A stretch of 64,000 nt of DNA from Serratia ureilytica (GCF_013375155.1 NZ_JABXOF010000014.1:55749-119748); one strand, 5' to 3'; counted from the first letter of the stretch, positions 1-10,246 are shown. Numbers and translations are program-made. Notes: generated by a model not told the origin, from the sequence alone.

Positions 1-822
1 CGGTTTGTCGAGCGCGGCGGTCAAATGGCTGAGCCCGGTGTCGACCGAGACCACGCCCCTGGCGCCCGCCAGCACGTCAGCCACCTGCTGCAGGCTGAGC
101 TTCGGCAGCACCTCGACATGTGGGAAACCTTCCGCCAACCGCAGCGCGCGCTGATGTTCATGTTCCGCCCCCCAGGGCAGTTTGATCTTCAGCCCGCTGT
201 CGGCCGTCAGCGCGATCAGCTCGCGCCAGTTCTGCTCCGGCCAATGCTTGTCGTCGCGGGTCGTAGCGTGCAAAAACACCAGATATTGACCGGCATCGAC
301 CGGCGGCTGGCTGAGAAAACGCGCGGCGATGGCATAGTCGCCGTAGCTGCCCGGTTTATCGTAGCCGAGGCTTTTGGCGAACAGCTCGCGCGTGCGTTCC
401 ACCGCGTGCTGCCGTTTGTCTATCTCATGGCGCACGTTGTAGAACCAGCTGGCGAACGGTTCGCGCGCGCTTTTGCAGTCCGGGCCATGTTTGCTGCCCT
501 TGGCGACGCGCGTGATCAGCGCGGCGCTTTTCATCAGGCCCTGCGCGTCGATCACCACGTCGTAACGGCGTTCTTGCAGCGCGCGCTTGAAGTCGCAGCG
601 CTGCTGTCGGGTGTCGCTGCCGAACCAGTTTTTGCGCCAGCGGCGAATGGCCACCGGGATCACGCGATCCACCGCCGGGTGCCAGGTGGGGATTTGGCTG
701 AAACCTTCTTCCACTACCCAGTCGAAGCGGATATCGGGAATGGCCTGCAGCGCATCGGTCAGGGCGGGCAGCGTATGCAGCACGTCTCCCATCGAGGACG
801 TTTTTACGATTAACACCTGCAT
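1..822 (-). CDS. waaC: ADP-heptose:LPS heptosyltransferase I (partial, 3' end beyond window)
   Basis: Transfers the first L-glycero-D-manno-heptose onto Kdo2-lipid A at the cytoplasmic face of the inner membrane, building the LPS inner core. The N-terminus MQVLIVKTSSMGDVLHTLPA is the classic GT9 opening, and VVSVDTGLSHLTAALDKP near the visible end is the ADP-heptose binding region. 274 residues are visible and the family is about 320 long, so roughly 45 C-terminal residues are missing. ATG at 820-822 lies 2 bases after the waaF stop, so the genes are translationally close and cotranscribed in the order hldD-waaF-waaC. Identification is by recalled homology to the E. coli protein. Confidence 0.95.
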   Translation of the reverse strand, partial: MQVLIVKTSSMGDVLHTLPALTDALQAIPDIRFDWVVEEGFSQIPTWHPAVDRVIPVAIRRWRKNWFGSDTRQQRCDFKRALQERRYDVVIDAQGLMKSAALITRVAKGSKHGPDCKSAREPFASWFYNVRHEIDKRQHAVERTRELFAKSLGYDKPGSYGDYAIAARFLSQPPVDAGQYLVFLHATTRDDKHWPEQNWRELIALTADSGLKIKLPWGAEHEHQRALRLAEGFPHVEVLPKLSLQQVADVLAGARGVVSVDTGLSHLTAALDKP

Positions 823-824
823 GA

Positions 825-1871
825 CTATTCCTCGCTGGCGACAAGCAACGGCGTCAGCGCATCCAACACTTGCTGCGGCTGAATATCGATCAAACTTTGG
901 TGATACCCCTGTTCGGCATCGCCCTTACGCACCTTGTGGTAGCCGCTGATCAAGCGAATCACCCGCGCCTTGTCGGAGAGCGGCGGCGTGAAGTCGGGGC
1001 TGCTTGGGCCGTACAAGGCTATCAGCGGTTTGTTCAACGCTGCGGCAACGTGCATTAAACCGGAGTCGTTGCTGACCACCGCCCGGCAGGCCGCGATCAG
1101 GATCACCGCCTGCTCCAGCTGGGTTTTTCCGGCCAGATTAAGGCAGAAATCGCGCGCGTCGTCCTGCAACGCGGCGCGGATCTGTTCGCCGGCCTCATGG
1201 TCTTTTGCCGAACCGAACAGCGCGATTTGATAGCCGCTCTCGATCAGCCGTTGAGCCAGCGCCGCGTAGTGATAGTGCGGCCAGCGCTTGGCGGGGCCGA
1301 ACTCCGCGCCTGGGCAGAAGCCGACGATCGGGCGGCTGTCGGTCAGGTTGAAGGCCGAGGTGGTTTCGGCGATCTCTTCGTCGCTCACCCGCAGCTGCGG
1401 CCACAGCAGCGGCTGCGGCAGATCGTCTGCGCGCTGAACGCGGCCTTTGTCATAGGCCAGCGCCACATAGCGCTGCACCATCAGCGGGAAAGCCGCCTTG
1501 TCGAGCACGCGCACGTCGTTCAGCAGGCCGTAGCGCATTTCGCCCCGCCAGCCGGTGCGCTGCGGGATATCGGCGAAGAAAGGCACCAGCGCGGATTTGA
1601 ACGAGTTGGGCAGAACGTAAGCGCGATCGTAACGGTTGGCGCGCAGAGCGCGCCCCAGGCGGCGGCGCTCGCCGAGCCCCAGCGCGCCGTGGCCCAGCGG
1701 CATCGCCAGCGCCTGATTGACTTCCGGCATGCGCGCCAGCAACGGGCGGCACCAGGCCGGCGCCATCACATCGATCTCCGCCGACGGGTATTCGGCCTTC
1801 AGGGTGCGATAGAGACTTTGCGACATCATCATGTCGCCAACCCAAGAAGGGCCGATAACCAGTATTTTCAT
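825..1871 (-). CDS. waaF: ADP-heptose:LPS heptosyltransferase II
   Basis: Adds the second heptose to the LPS inner core. The 348-residue length matches the family. The start MKILVIGPSWVGDMMMSQSL and the C-terminal SNDSGLMHVAAALNKPLIALYG are the two signature regions of GT9 heptosyltransferases. It sits between hldD (22 bases upstream) and waaC (2 bases downstream) on the same strand, the standard order of the enterobacterial LPS core cluster. No signal peptide is visible, consistent with a peripheral cytoplasmic enzyme. Confidence 0.97.
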   Translation of the reverse strand: MKILVIGPSWVGDMMMSQSLYRTLKAEYPSAEIDVMAPAWCRPLLARMPEVNQALAMPLGHGALGLGERRRLGRALRANRYDRAYVLPNSFKSALVPFFADIPQRTGWRGEMRYGLLNDVRVLDKAAFPLMVQRYVALAYDKGRVQRADDLPQPLLWPQLRVSDEEIAETTSAFNLTDSRPIVGFCPGAEFGPAKRWPHYHYAALAQRLIESGYQIALFGSAKDHEAGEQIRAALQDDARDFCLNLAGKTQLEQAVILIAACRAVVSNDSGLMHVAAALNKPLIALYGPSSPDFTPPLSDKARVIRLISGYHKVRKGDAEQGYHQSLIDIQPQQVLDALTPLLVASEE

Positions 1872-1893
1872 ACCCAGCGTTAATTCCTTCAGC

Positions 1894-2823
1894 TTATGCG
1901 GTGCGGTTCAACCAGGCCATGTACTCTTTCACGCCTTCGGCGACCGTTTTGAACGGTGCGTCGTAGCCGGCGGCGCGCAGCTTGGTCAGATCGGCCTGGG
2001 TGTACGCCTGATAGCGGCCCTTCAGCTTCTCCGGGAACTCGATGTATTCCACCGCGCCTTGCTGATGGAAGTCCACCACCGCGTCAGCCACCGCCTGGAA
2101 GGTTTCCGCCCGACCGGTGCCGCAGTTGAAGATGCCGGATTTGCCGGTTTCCCAGAACCACAGGTTGACCGCCGCCACGTCGCCGACGTAGATGAAGTCA
2201 CGCTTGAAGTTTTCGCTGCCGGCGAACAGTTTCGGGTTTTCGCCGCGGTTGATCTGGGTGTTCAGGTGGAAGGCGACGCTGGCCATGCTGCCTTTGTGGC
2301 CTTCGCGCGGGCCGTAAACGTTGAAGTAGCGGAAGCCGCAGATCTGCGAGTCCGCTTCCGGCAGGATCTCACGCACGTACTGATCGAACAGGAATTTGGA
2401 ATAGCCGTACACGTTGAGCGGCGCTTCATACTGACGCTCTTCGATAAACTCTTCGCGGCCGCCGTAAGTGGCGGCGGAGGAGGCGTACAGGAACGGAATT
2501 TCGCGATCCAGGCAGTAGTGCAGCAGGTCTTTGGAGTACTGATAGTTGTTGTCCATCATGTACTTGCCGTCCCACTCGGTGGTCGCAGAGCAGGCGCCTT
2601 CGTGGAACACCGCTTCGATCTCGCCCAGATCGTCGCCGGCCACGATGCTGGCGATAAAGTCTTCTTTATCGATATAGTCGGCGATGTCCAGATCGACCAG
2701 GTTGACGAACTTGGTGCCGTCTTTCAGGTTGTCCACCACCAGGATATCGCGATATCCCTTGTCGTTCAGTGCCTTAATGATGTTGCTGCCGATCATGCCG
2801 GCGCCGCCAGTAACGATAATCAT
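1894..2823 (-). CDS. hldD: ADP-L-glycero-D-manno-heptose 6-epimerase
   Basis: Converts ADP-D-glycero-D-manno-heptose to the L,D form, the donor used by WaaF and WaaC encoded just downstream. It is an extended SDR enzyme: the NADP-binding GGAGMIGSN lies at residues 6-14, and the catalytic Tyr139-x3-Lys143 is seen in VYGYSKF. An upstream in-frame start would add 21 residues with no family resemblance; I chose MIIVTGGAG at 2823 because it gives 309 residues, the family length, and AGGGG lies just upstream. A 7-bp hairpin sits in the leader. Confidence 0.97.
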   Translation of the reverse strand: MIIVTGGAGMIGSNIIKALNDKGYRDILVVDNLKDGTKFVNLVDLDIADYIDKEDFIASIVAGDDLGEIEAVFHEGACSATTEWDGKYMMDNNYQYSKDLLHYCLDREIPFLYASSAATYGGREEFIEERQYEAPLNVYGYSKFLFDQYVREILPEADSQICGFRYFNVYGPREGHKGSMASVAFHLNTQINRGENPKLFAGSENFKRDFIYVGDVAAVNLWFWETGKSGIFNCGTGRAETFQAVADAVVDFHQQGAVEYIEFPEKLKGRYQAYTQADLTKLRAAGYDAPFKTVAEGVKEYMAWLNRTA

Positions 2824-2848
2824 TGGGTTACCCCTGCTAAGCTGCCTG

Positions 2849-2867
2849 GTGGGGCACAATGCCCCAC
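2849..2867 (-). other. Hairpin in hldD leader
   Basis: Inverted repeat with arms GTGGGGC (2849-2855) and GCCCCAC (2861-2867) around a 5-base loop, 26 bases upstream of the hldD start. There is no T-run beyond it, so it is not an obvious terminator. A possible minus-strand -10 TATGAT lies at 2882-2887, which would place the hairpin in the 5' UTR. Function unknown. Confidence 0.5.
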
Positions 2868-3063
2868 GCTCAATGGCGGTTATCATAGCATTTCATGCCG
2901 CGGCAAACAGCGGAAGGGCTCCGAATATCCCGCATTGCCATTGAAGTCCGCCGTTTGCCGTGATATCTGCTGCAATTTTAATATTCTCTCCCGCGCATTC
3001 TCGTCAGTTTGGTTACAAATCAGTAAAATATGCCGCAATTAGCCCAATCCTGGAGATAACCGA

Positions 3064-4260
3064 ATGTCAGCGTCTTTTTATCAGCAGTTGGAACAACAGC
3101 TTGCCGCCACGCGCAGTGAAGGGCTGTTCAAGGAAGAACGCATCATTACCTCCGCGCAACAGGCGGACATCGCCGTCGCCGACGGCAGCCATGTGATCAA
3201 CTTCTGCGCCAATAACTACCTGGGCCTGGCCAACCATCCGGCGCTGATCGCCGCCGCCAAATCGGGGATGGACAGCCACGGTTTCGGCATGGCGTCGGTG
3301 CGCTTCATCTGCGGCACCCAGGACAGCCACAAGCAGCTCGAACAGAAACTGGCGGCCTTTTTGGGCATGGAAGACGCGATCCTGTACTCCTCTTGCTTCG
3401 ACGCCAACGGCGGGCTGTTCGAAACCCTGCTCGGCCCGGAAGACGCCATTATCTCCGATGCGTTGAACCATGCGTCGATCATCGACGGCGTGCGGCTGTG
3501 CAAGGCCAAGCGCTATCGCTACGCCAATAACGACATGGCCGAGCTGGCCGCGCAGCTGAAACAGGCCAAAGCCGACGGCGCGCGCCACATTCTGATCGCC
3601 ACCGACGGCGTGTTCTCGATGGACGGCGTGATCGCCAACCTGAAAGAGGTTTGCGATCTGGCGGACGAGTATCAGGCGCTGGTGATGGTGGATGACTCCC
3701 ACGCGGTGGGCTTTGTCGGCGCCAACGGGCGCGGCACCCATGAATACTGCGAAGTGATGGGCCGCGTCGATATCATTACCGGTACGTTAGGCAAGGCGCT
3801 GGGCGGCGCGTCCGGCGGCTACACCGCCGCCAAGAAAGAAGTGGTGGAGTGGCTGCGCCAGCGTTCGCGCCCGTACCTGTTCTCCAACTCGCTGGCGCCG
3901 GCGATCGTCGCCGCGTCGATCAAAGTGCTGGAACTGTTGGAAGAGGGCGATGCGCTGCGCGATCGCCTGTGGGCCAACGCGCGTCTGTTCCGCGAAAAAA
4001 TGACCGCCGCCGGCTTCACCCTGGCCGGCGCCGATCACGCCATCATCCCGGTCATGCTGGGGGAGGCGAAGCTGGCGCAGGAATTCGCCAATGCGTTGCT
4101 CAAGGAAGGCATCTATGTGACCGGTTTCTTCTATCCGGTGGTGCCGAAAGGCCAGGCGCGCATCCGCACCCAGATGTCCGCCGACCACACCCCGGAGCAA
4201 ATCGAACGCGCAGTGGCGGCGTTTACACGTATCGGTAAGGATCTTGGCGTTATTGCATAA
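3064..4260 (+). CDS. kbl: 2-amino-3-ketobutyrate CoA ligase (glycine C-acetyltransferase)
   Basis: Cleaves 2-amino-3-ketobutyrate with CoA to glycine and acetyl-CoA, the second step of threonine degradation after Tdh. It is a 398-residue PLP-dependent alpha-oxoamine synthase. The Schiff-base lysine lies near residue 244 in GTLGKALGG, and [14 protein letters not shown] near the N-terminus and DDSHAVGF are the usual family signatures. GGAGATAACCG precedes the ATG. tdh follows after 9 bases, so the two form an operon. It is divergent from hldD with about 240 bases between the starts. Confidence 0.98.
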   Translation: MSASFYQQLEQQLAATRSEGLFKEERIITSAQQADIAVADGSHVINFCANNYLGLANHPALIAAAKSGMDSHGFGMASVRFICGTQDSHKQLEQKLAAFLGMEDAILYSSCFDANGGLFETLLGPEDAIISDALNHASIIDGVRLCKAKRYRYANNDMAELAAQLKQAKADGARHILIATDGVFSMDGVIANLKEVCDLADEYQALVMVDDSHAVGFVGANGRGTHEYCEVMGRVDIITGTLGKALGGASGGYTAAKKEVVEWLRQRSRPYLFSNSLAPAIVAASIKVLELLEEGDALRDRLWANARLFREKMTAAGFTLAGADHAIIPVMLGEAKLAQEFANALLKEGIYVTGFFYPVVPKGQARIRTQMSADHTPEQIERAVAAFTRIGKDLGVIA

Positions 4261-4269
4261 GGTAAAACC

Positions 4270-5295
4270 ATGAAAGCACTGTCAAAACTGAAAGCGGAAG
4301 AAGGGATTTGGATGACCGACGTGCCTCAGCCGGAGCTGGGCCACAACGACATCATGATCAAAATCCGCAAAACCGCGATCTGCGGCACCGATGTGCATAT
4401 CTACAACTGGGACGAGTGGTCGCAAAAAACCATTCCGGTTCCGATGGTGGTCGGCCATGAATACGTGGGCGAAGTGGTGGCGATCGGTCAGGAAGTCAAA
4501 GGCTTCAGCATCGGCGATCGCGTGTCCGGCGAAGGCCACATCACCTGCGGCCACTGCCGCAACTGCCGCGGCGGCCGCACGCACCTGTGCCGCAACACCA
4601 TCGGCGTGGGCGTGAACCGTCCGGGCAGCTTCGCGGAATATCTGGTGATCCCGGCGTTCAACGCCTTCAAGATCCCGGATAACATCTCCGACGAACTGGC
4701 TTCGATCTTCGATCCGTTCGGCAACGCGGTGCATACTGCGCTGTCGTTCGATCTGGTCGGGGAAGACGTGCTGGTGTCCGGCGCCGGTCCGATCGGCATC
4801 ATGGCGGCGGCGGTGTGCAAACACGTCGGCGCCCGTCATGTGGTGATCACCGACGTTAACGAATACCGTCTGGAACTGGCGCGCAAGATGGGCGTGACCC
4901 GCGCGGTGAACGTCAGTAAGGAAAACCTCAACGACGTGATGGCCGAGCTGGGTATGACCGAAGGATTCGACGTCGGTCTGGAAATGTCCGGCGCGCCGCC
5001 GGCGTTCCGCACGCTGCTCAATGCCATGAACCACGGCGGACGCATCGCCATGCTGGGCATTCCGCCTTCGGATATGTCGATCGACTGGAACCAGGTCATC
5101 TTCAAAGGGCTGTTTATCAAAGGGATTTACGGCCGCGAAATGTTCGAAACCTGGTACAAGATGGCGGCGCTGATCCAGTCCGGCCTGGATTTGACCCCAA
5201 TCATCACCCACCGTTTCTCGATCGACGAGTTCCAGCAGGGCTTCGACGCCATGCGCTCCGGCAAGTCGGGTAAAGTGGTGCTGAGCTGGGATTAA
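4270..5295 (+). CDS. tdh: L-threonine 3-dehydrogenase
   Basis: Zinc-dependent medium-chain dehydrogenase oxidising L-threonine to 2-amino-3-ketobutyrate with NAD+, feeding Kbl. At 341 residues it is full length. The catalytic zinc site is seen as CGTDVH near residue 38 and VVGHEYVG near residue 63. The structural zinc lobe is [15 protein letters not shown] near residues 93-107, and the NAD site is [11 protein letters not shown] near residue 170. It is the last gene of the kbl-tdh operon and ends at a strong hairpin terminator shared with the convergent yibQ. Confidence 0.98.
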   Translation: MKALSKLKAEEGIWMTDVPQPELGHNDIMIKIRKTAICGTDVHIYNWDEWSQKTIPVPMVVGHEYVGEVVAIGQEVKGFSIGDRVSGEGHITCGHCRNCRGGRTHLCRNTIGVGVNRPGSFAEYLVIPAFNAFKIPDNISDELASIFDPFGNAVHTALSFDLVGEDVLVSGAGPIGIMAAAVCKHVGARHVVITDVNEYRLELARKMGVTRAVNVSKENLNDVMAELGMTEGFDVGLEMSGAPPAFRTLLNAMNHGGRIAMLGIPPSDMSIDWNQVIFKGLFIKGIYGREMFETWYKMAALIQSGLDLTPIITHRFSIDEFQQGFDAMRSGKSGKVVLSWD

Positions 5296-5310
5296 TCTCG
5301 GCAGACGTGA

Positions 5311-5337
5311 AAAAGGCCGGAATTCCGGCCTTTTTTT
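5311..5337 (+). terminator. Bidirectional terminator, tdh / yibQ
   Basis: Perfect inverted repeat GGCCGGAATTCCGGCC at 5315-5330, flanked by AAAA on the left and seven T on the right, so it can terminate tdh on the plus strand and yibQ on the minus strand. Confidence 0.93.
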
Positions 5338-6307
5338 ATGCTTGCGGTTTGGCTTGCGTCCAGTGTTGCCAATGACGCTTGATGAAGGTCACCGGCGGCG
5401 AGGTGGCAATGCTGTCGGCGATGACGCCCAGCGCGGTGCCGGCGTTGGCTTTTTCCTTCGGCGGTTTGACCTTGCACTGCTTGATGCCGCCGCTGAACGG
5501 ATTTTTCGGCTGCGGTTTTTGCGGTTTGACCGGCGGTGGGACGTAGCTGCCGCCGCCGTTGCCCTGTGGTTCGTTCAGCAGCGCGCTCGGTTTGACCAGC
5601 ACGATATCGGCGGGCAGCGACGGCAGCATCTGCTGCAGCACTTTCACCGTCGCCGGGCGTGGGTGGCCGATGGCGATGGCGGAGCCGTTGCGCCGCGCCA
5701 ATTCGACCGCGCGGTTGAACTGGCGGCGGATGTCGGCTTCGTTCGCGGTATCGTCGAGGAACACCTTGCGTTTGATCACCTTCACGCCGGTGCCGGCCGC
5801 GGCGCGGGTCGCCTGGCTGTTACCGATGGTCATGCTGTCGAGGAAGTACAGGCGGTAGCTTTCGAGCGCCTGCATCACTTTCTGCATGCCCGGCAGGCTG
5901 GAGGTCATGGCGCTGCCCATGTGGTTGTTCATGCCGACCGCGTAGGGCACGTTGTTCACCGCGTTGCGGATGATGCGCTGGATCTCGTCGCTGCTCATGG
6001 AGGGCTGCAGGGTATCGCGTTCCAGCGGCTGCTTGCTGAGCGGCGCCATCGGCATGTGGATCAAGACTTCGCGGCCCTGGCTGTGGGCGCGGGTGGCCAT
6101 CAGGCGGGCATGCGGCGCGTTGGGCAATACCGCGACCGAGATCGCCGTCGGCATTTGCAGCACCGCGTTTTCTTCGTGAGGGCGGTAGCCCACGTCGTCG
6201 ATGACGATGGAGAGTTTCCCTGCCTGCGCAGCGTAAACCTGCAGCAGACAGCCTATTAACAGAGCTGTACGGGTTTTGACATAGCGCAAATCTATCTTCC
6301 CAACCAC
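5336..6307 (-). CDS. yibQ: Divergent polysaccharide deacetylase family protein YibQ (periplasmic)
   Basis: Member of the DUF610/divergent polysaccharide deacetylase family. A hydrophobic N-terminal segment (TALLIGCLLQVYAAQA) looks like a signal peptide, followed by the conserved KLSIVIDDVGYRPHEENAVL, NNHMGSAMTS and IGHPRPATVKVLQQ motifs. The C-terminal 60 residues are proline and lysine rich. The longest start is GTG at 6307, overlapping envC by 16 bases; a TTG at 6289 with GGGAAG just upstream is equally likely. It lies in an operon with envC and gpmI, which suggests a cell-envelope role; the substrate is unknown. Confidence 0.9.
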   Translation of the reverse strand: MVGKIDLRYVKTRTALLIGCLLQVYAAQAGKLSIVIDDVGYRPHEENAVLQMPTAISVAVLPNAPHARLMATRAHSQGREVLIHMPMAPLSKQPLERDTLQPSMSSDEIQRIIRNAVNNVPYAVGMNNHMGSAMTSSLPGMQKVMQALESYRLYFLDSMTIGNSQATRAAAGTGVKVIKRKVFLDDTANEADIRRQFNRAVELARRNGSAIAIGHPRPATVKVLQQMLPSLPADIVLVKPSALLNEPQGNGGGSYVPPPVKPQKPQPKNPFSGGIKQCKVKPPKEKANAGTALGVIADSIATSPPVTFIKRHWQHWTQAKPQA

Positions 6308-7626
6308 GGCAGTGGGTTAACCGCCTGTCCCTGACGACGGATTTCGAAATAGAGCGACGGCGTTCCCTGGCCGCCGCTGGTGCCGACCAGAGCGATCGGC
6401 TGGCCGGCGCGCACCTGCGCCCCGACGTTGACCAACGCGCTTTGGTTATAGCCGTACACGCTCATGTCGCCTTTACCGTGTTCGACCACCACCATCAGGC
6501 CATAGCCTTGCAGCCAGTCGGCCAGCAGCACGCGGCCATCGGCGACGGCTTTCACTTCGCTGCCTTCGCGGGCTTCGATCACCATGCCTTTCCAGCGTAG
6601 CTCGCCCTGCTGCTGCTCGCCAAAGCCGTGCAGCGTGCGGCCGCGCACCGGCCACATCAGCTGGCCGGCCGGACGGCCGAGGCCGCCGGTTCGCGCCATC
6701 AGCGAGCGATCGGCTTCGCTAGGTTTGTAGGTGGTGCCGGTTTTCTTCGCCTGCTGTTCCTTGATGCGCACCTGTTCGCGCACCTTGGCCGCTTCACGCG
6801 CTTCGCGTTCGGCGCGCGCACGGGCTTCGCGCTCCGCCCGGGCGATCTTGTCGCGCATGCGGGCTTCGTTTTGGCGCAGTTCCACCAGGCGTTGTTGGTC
6901 TTTTTCCAGCGAGGCTTCCAGCGCGGTCAGCGTTTTCTTGCGGGCGCCGCGCGCCTGCTCCAGCTTCTGCTGCTGCGTCTGTTGTTCGCTCAGTAAGGAT
7001 TTTTGCTGGCCCTGTTTGGCCACCAGCGTGGTTTTTTGCTTCGCTAGCTCGGCGCGGGTCTGTTTCAGCTCTTCGATGGTTTTCTGGCGCGCTTCGTTCA
7101 GATAACCGAAATAGGCCAGAATACGTTCGCTGCGCTGGCTTTCTTCACCGCTGAGGATCAGCTGCACGGCGCTGTGCTGCCCTTGCCGGAAGGCGGCGTC
7201 GAGCTGTTTGGCGAGGAGGTTTTGCTGGGTCGATTGCTGCTTTTGCAGCTTGGCGATCGAGGCGTTCAGGCCGGAAATGTCCTTGCCCAACTGGGTGAGC
7301 GTGCCCTGGGTGTCGCGCAACTGGCGGCTGGCCTGAGCGATGGTTTTTTCCTGCTGCCGCAGCTGATCCTGCAGCGAGCTGCGCTGCTGTTGCTGCTGCT
7401 TCACCGCTTTTTCTTTCTCGGCGATGCTCTGCTGAATGTCTTTCAGCTGGGATTTATTGTCTTCCGCCGCCTGGCCGGCGAGCGGCAACAGCAAGACGCC
7501 AGCGCAAAATACGCTGGCGCACATGGCGGTGAACGTCCTTGGCGCGGTGCGTTCAGGCAGCGGCCGGCTGCCTGCGTTTGCGCTTCGGGTTACCCTTGAT
7601 AGTGCAAAAAACGCCTTCTCCCTCAT
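6292..7626 (-). CDS. envC: Murein hydrolase activator EnvC
   Basis: Periplasmic activator of the amidases AmiA and AmiB at the division septum, recruited through FtsEX. The order is: N-terminal signal segment ending near LAGQAAEDNK, a long coiled coil rich in Gln, Lys, Glu and Arg (about residues 60-290), then a C-terminal LytM/M23-like domain ending in the conserved RRQGQAVNPLPWLGR. The metal-binding residues of active M23 peptidases are degenerate in this family. At 444 residues it is about 25 longer at the N-terminus than the E. coli protein, so a start internal to MREKAFFALSRVTRS is possible. Confidence 0.95.
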   Translation of the reverse strand: MREKAFFALSRVTRSANAGSRPLPERTAPRTFTAMCASVFCAGVLLLPLAGQAAEDNKSQLKDIQQSIAEKEKAVKQQQQQRSSLQDQLRQQEKTIAQASRQLRDTQGTLTQLGKDISGLNASIAKLQKQQSTQQNLLAKQLDAAFRQGQHSAVQLILSGEESQRSERILAYFGYLNEARQKTIEELKQTRAELAKQKTTLVAKQGQQKSLLSEQQTQQQKLEQARGARKKTLTALEASLEKDQQRLVELRQNEARMRDKIARAEREARARAEREAREAAKVREQVRIKEQQAKKTGTTYKPSEADRSLMARTGGLGRPAGQLMWPVRGRTLHGFGEQQQGELRWKGMVIEAREGSEVKAVADGRVLLADWLQGYGLMVVVEHGKGDMSVYGYNQSALVNVGAQVRAGQPIALVGTSGGQGTPSLYFEIRRQGQAVNPLPWLGR

Positions 7627-7635
7627 GGAGAAGGA

Positions 7636-9180
7636 TTATTCCACGATGAACAGCGGCTTACCAGTCATCTCTTGCGGGATTTCCATTCCCATCAGCGTTA
7701 ACAGGGTTGGCGCGATGTCCGAAAGCTTGCCGCCTTCGACCGCCTGCGCCGGTTTGCCGACGTAAATTAGCGGCACCGGCAGGCTGGTGTGTGCGGTATG
7801 CGCCTGGCCGGTGGCCGGATCGCGCATCTGCTCGGCGTTGCCGTGATCGGCGGTGATCAGCAACTGACCGTCGACGTCGCGCACCGCGTCAACCACCTGG
7901 GCGATGCAGGCGTCCAGCGTTTCCACCGCTTTGACCGCCGCTTCATACACGCCGGTATGCCCCACCATGTCGCCGTTCGGGTAGTTGCAGATAATGGCGT
8001 CGTATTTGCCGCTGCGGATGGCGGTCAACAGTTTGTCGGTCAGCTCGGCGGCGCTCATCTCAGGCTGCAGATCGTAGGTGGCGACCTTCGGTGAATTGAC
8101 CAGCACGCGGTCTTCGCCCTTGAACGGCGCTTCCACGCCGCCGTTATAGAAGAAGGTGACGTGGGCGTATTTTTCGGTTTCCGAGATGCGCAGCTGGGTT
8201 TTGTCGTGCTTCATCAGCCATTCGCCGAAGGTGTTGGCCAGCGACGCCGGCGGATAGGCGCAGGCGGTGTCGATGTCGGCGGCGTACTCGGTCAGCATCA
8301 CGAAATCGCCGAACTGCACCTGTTTGGCGCGTGGGAAACCGTCGAAATCCGCGTTCACGAAGGCGCGGGTGATCTGGCGCGCGCGGTCAGCGCGGAAGTT
8401 CATGAAGATCAACGCATCGCCGTCCTGCATCGCGGCATCGGCCTCGCCGGCGGCGCGAATGACGGTCGGTTTGACGAACTCGTCGTTTTCACCGCGCTGG
8501 TAGGCGGCCTGCAAACCGGCTACCGCATCGTCGGCCACGTAGTCGCCTTTGGCCGCGGTCAGCAGGTCATAGGCCAGCTGCACGCGATCCCAACGGTTGT
8601 CGCGATCCATGGCGTAGTAGCGCCCAATGAGTGAAGCGATGCGCCCGACGCCCAGCGTGGCGAAGGCCTCGCGGCAGCGCTGCAGCGGGGCTTCGGCGCT
8701 GCGCGGCGGCGTGTCGCGTCCGTCGAGGAAGGCATGCAGATAGACGGCTTTGGCGCCGCGCCGGGCGGCCAGTTTAATCATGGCCAGGATGTGCTCGTCG
8801 TGGCTGTGCACGCCGCCCGGCGACAGCAGGCCCATGATATGCACCGCTTTGCCGGCCGCCACGGCCTTATCGACGGCGGCGGTCAGGACCGGATTGGCGA
8901 AGAAGTCGCCGTCGGCGATCGCTTTGTCCAGCCGGGTCAGATCCTGGTATACGATGCGCCCGGCGCCCAGGTTGACGTGGCCGACTTCGGAGTTGCCCAT
9001 TTGGCCGTCGGGCAGGCCGACATCCAGCCCTGAAGCGGCGATCAGCGTATGCGGCTGTTCCCGCCACAGGCGATCCATCACCGGGGTGCCGGCGTTCAGG
9101 ATCGCGTTGTCCTGCCGCTCTTCACGGTGGCCGTAACCGTCCAGGATCACCAGTACCATCGGTTTTTTGTTGCTCGACAT
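7636..9180 (-). CDS. gpmI: 2,3-bisphosphoglycerate-independent phosphoglycerate mutase
   Basis: Interconverts 3- and 2-phosphoglycerate in glycolysis using two Mn2+ ions and a phosphoserine intermediate. It is 514 residues, as in the family. The nucleophilic serine lies in [16 protein letters not shown], and the metal ligands are visible in [13 protein letters not shown] near the N-terminus and [11 protein letters not shown] near the C-terminus. AGAGG precedes the ATG at 9180. It is the first gene of gpmI-envC-yibQ (9 bases to envC), and its leader carries an unusually long hairpin at 9211-9249. Confidence 0.98.
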   Translation of the reverse strand: MSSNKKPMVLVILDGYGHREERQDNAILNAGTPVMDRLWREQPHTLIAASGLDVGLPDGQMGNSEVGHVNLGAGRIVYQDLTRLDKAIADGDFFANPVLTAAVDKAVAAGKAVHIMGLLSPGGVHSHDEHILAMIKLAARRGAKAVYLHAFLDGRDTPPRSAEAPLQRCREAFATLGVGRIASLIGRYYAMDRDNRWDRVQLAYDLLTAAKGDYVADDAVAGLQAAYQRGENDEFVKPTVIRAAGEADAAMQDGDALIFMNFRADRARQITRAFVNADFDGFPRAKQVQFGDFVMLTEYAADIDTACAYPPASLANTFGEWLMKHDKTQLRISETEKYAHVTFFYNGGVEAPFKGEDRVLVNSPKVATYDLQPEMSAAELTDKLLTAIRSGKYDAIICNYPNGDMVGHTGVYEAAVKAVETLDACIAQVVDAVRDVDGQLLITADHGNAEQMRDPATGQAHTAHTSLPVPLIYVGKPAQAVEGGKLSDIAPTLLTLMGMEIPQEMTGKPLFIVE

Positions 9181-9210
9181 TGCATTGACCTCTTATGAAC
9201 TTTTTAAGCT

Positions 9211-9249
9211 GCGAACAGCCATGCGCCCGCCGGAAGCATGGCTGTTCGC
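9211..9249 (-). promoter_or_regulatory. Long hairpin in the gpmI 5' leader
   Basis: Perfect 14-base arms GCGAACAGCCATGC (9211-9224) and GCATGGCTGTTCGC (9236-9249) with an 11-base loop, 30 bases upstream of the gpmI ATG. No T-run follows on either strand, so it is not a simple terminator. Either a leader structure controlling gpmI-envC-yibQ or a protein-binding palindrome; nothing in the sequence decides between them. The rest of 9181-9477 holds only AT-poor spacer and a possible yibN -10 TATACT at 9422-9427. Confidence 0.7.
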
Positions 9250-9477
9250 CCTCGAAAAACCGGCTGATTTTACACCGCCGCCGGCGATAAATAGCCCAAA
9301 GAGATCAAGGTTGCGGCGAATCGCGCGGGCTTTTATGCTCTGACCTCGGGAATTTCTCAGCGCAGCCCGCAGTTTCTACAATCGCGCTTGCTTATTGGCT
9401 GTATTTGCCGCACTCGGCAGGTATACTCTGGAACCTTGACTTATTTATCCCTTAACTGACGGGAGTTGTTACACCCC

Positions 9478-9912
9478 ATGCTGCAAGAAATTATGCCATT
9501 CGTAAGCAGACACCCTATTCTGAGCCTGGCTTGGATCGCTCTGCTGGTCGCCGTGATCGTCATGACCTTCAAAAGCCGTTTCTCCAAGGTCAAAGAGATC
9601 GCTCGCGGTGAAGCTATCCGCCTGATCAACAAAGAAGATGCCGTGGTGGTCGACACCCGCAGCCGCGACGATTTTCGCCGTGGTCACCTGGCCAGCGCCA
9701 TCAACCTGACCGCCAGCGAAATCAAAAGCGGCAGCCTGGGCGAGCTGGAAAAACACAAAGCGCAGCCGATCATCGTCGTGTGCGCCAACGGCACCGCCTC
9801 CCGCGAGCCCGCGGAGAACCTGAGCAAGGCCGGTTTTGAAAAGGTGACGATGCTGAAAGACGGCATCGCCGGCTGGAGCGGAGAAAACCTGCCGCTGGTG
9901 CGCGGCAAGTAA
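9478..9912 (+). CDS. yibN: Membrane-anchored rhodanese-like protein YibN
   Basis: An N-terminal transmembrane segment ([20 protein letters not shown], residues about 11-30) is followed by a single rhodanese domain. The usual active-site cysteine is seen in [17 protein letters not shown]. 144 residues from the ATG at 9478; a TTG at 9466, directly after GGGAG, would add four residues. The start at MLQEIMPFV was chosen by similarity to E. coli YibN. It heads the yibN-grxC-secB-gpsA run, a conserved neighbourhood. The sulfur or thiol substrate is unknown. Confidence 0.93.
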   Translation: MLQEIMPFVSRHPILSLAWIALLVAVIVMTFKSRFSKVKEIARGEAIRLINKEDAVVVDTRSRDDFRRGHLASAINLTASEIKSGSLGELEKHKAQPIIVVCANGTASREPAENLSKAGFEKVTMLKDGIAGWSGENLPLVRGK

Positions 9913-9940
9913 CCGTTAAACCTATTTTAGGTGGCAATCC

Positions 9941-10189
9941 ATGGCTAACATTGATATCTACACCAAAGCGACTTGCCCGTTCTGCCATCGCGCCAAGGCG
10001 CTGTTGAACAGCAAGGGCGCGGCGTTTAACGAGATCGCCATCGATGGCGATAACGCCAAGCGCGAAGTGATGATCGAGCGCAGCGGGCGCACCACCGTGC
10101 CGCAGATTTTCATCGACGGCCGGCATATCGGCGGCTGTGATGATTTATATGAACTCGATGCTCGCGGCGGCCTGGATCCGCTGCTTTAA
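9941..10189 (+). CDS. grxC: Glutaredoxin 3
   Basis: Small glutathione-dependent disulfide reductase of 82 residues. The dithiol active site CPFC is at residues 12-15 (KATCPFCHRAK), the cis-proline glutathione-binding motif is TVPQIF, and GG-CDDL follows near the C-terminus. It lies 28 bases after yibN and 57 before secB. Cytoplasmic, reduced by glutathione, and supports ribonucleotide reductase and general protein thiol repair. Confidence 0.98.
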   Translation: MANIDIYTKATCPFCHRAKALLNSKGAAFNEIAIDGDNAKREVMIERSGRTTVPQIFIDGRHIGGCDDLYELDARGGLDPLL

Positions 10190-10246
10190 GCAGCTTGCCG
10201 GTTCACCGAGTGTCAATAAGGACGTTTAACCAAGGGTATTACTCAC

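Noticed and set aside
1831..3042. 403-codon plus-strand frame over hldD
   Set aside because: hldD is complete on the minus strand with SDR motifs; the plus-strand product is a Val/Ala/Phe-rich shadow.
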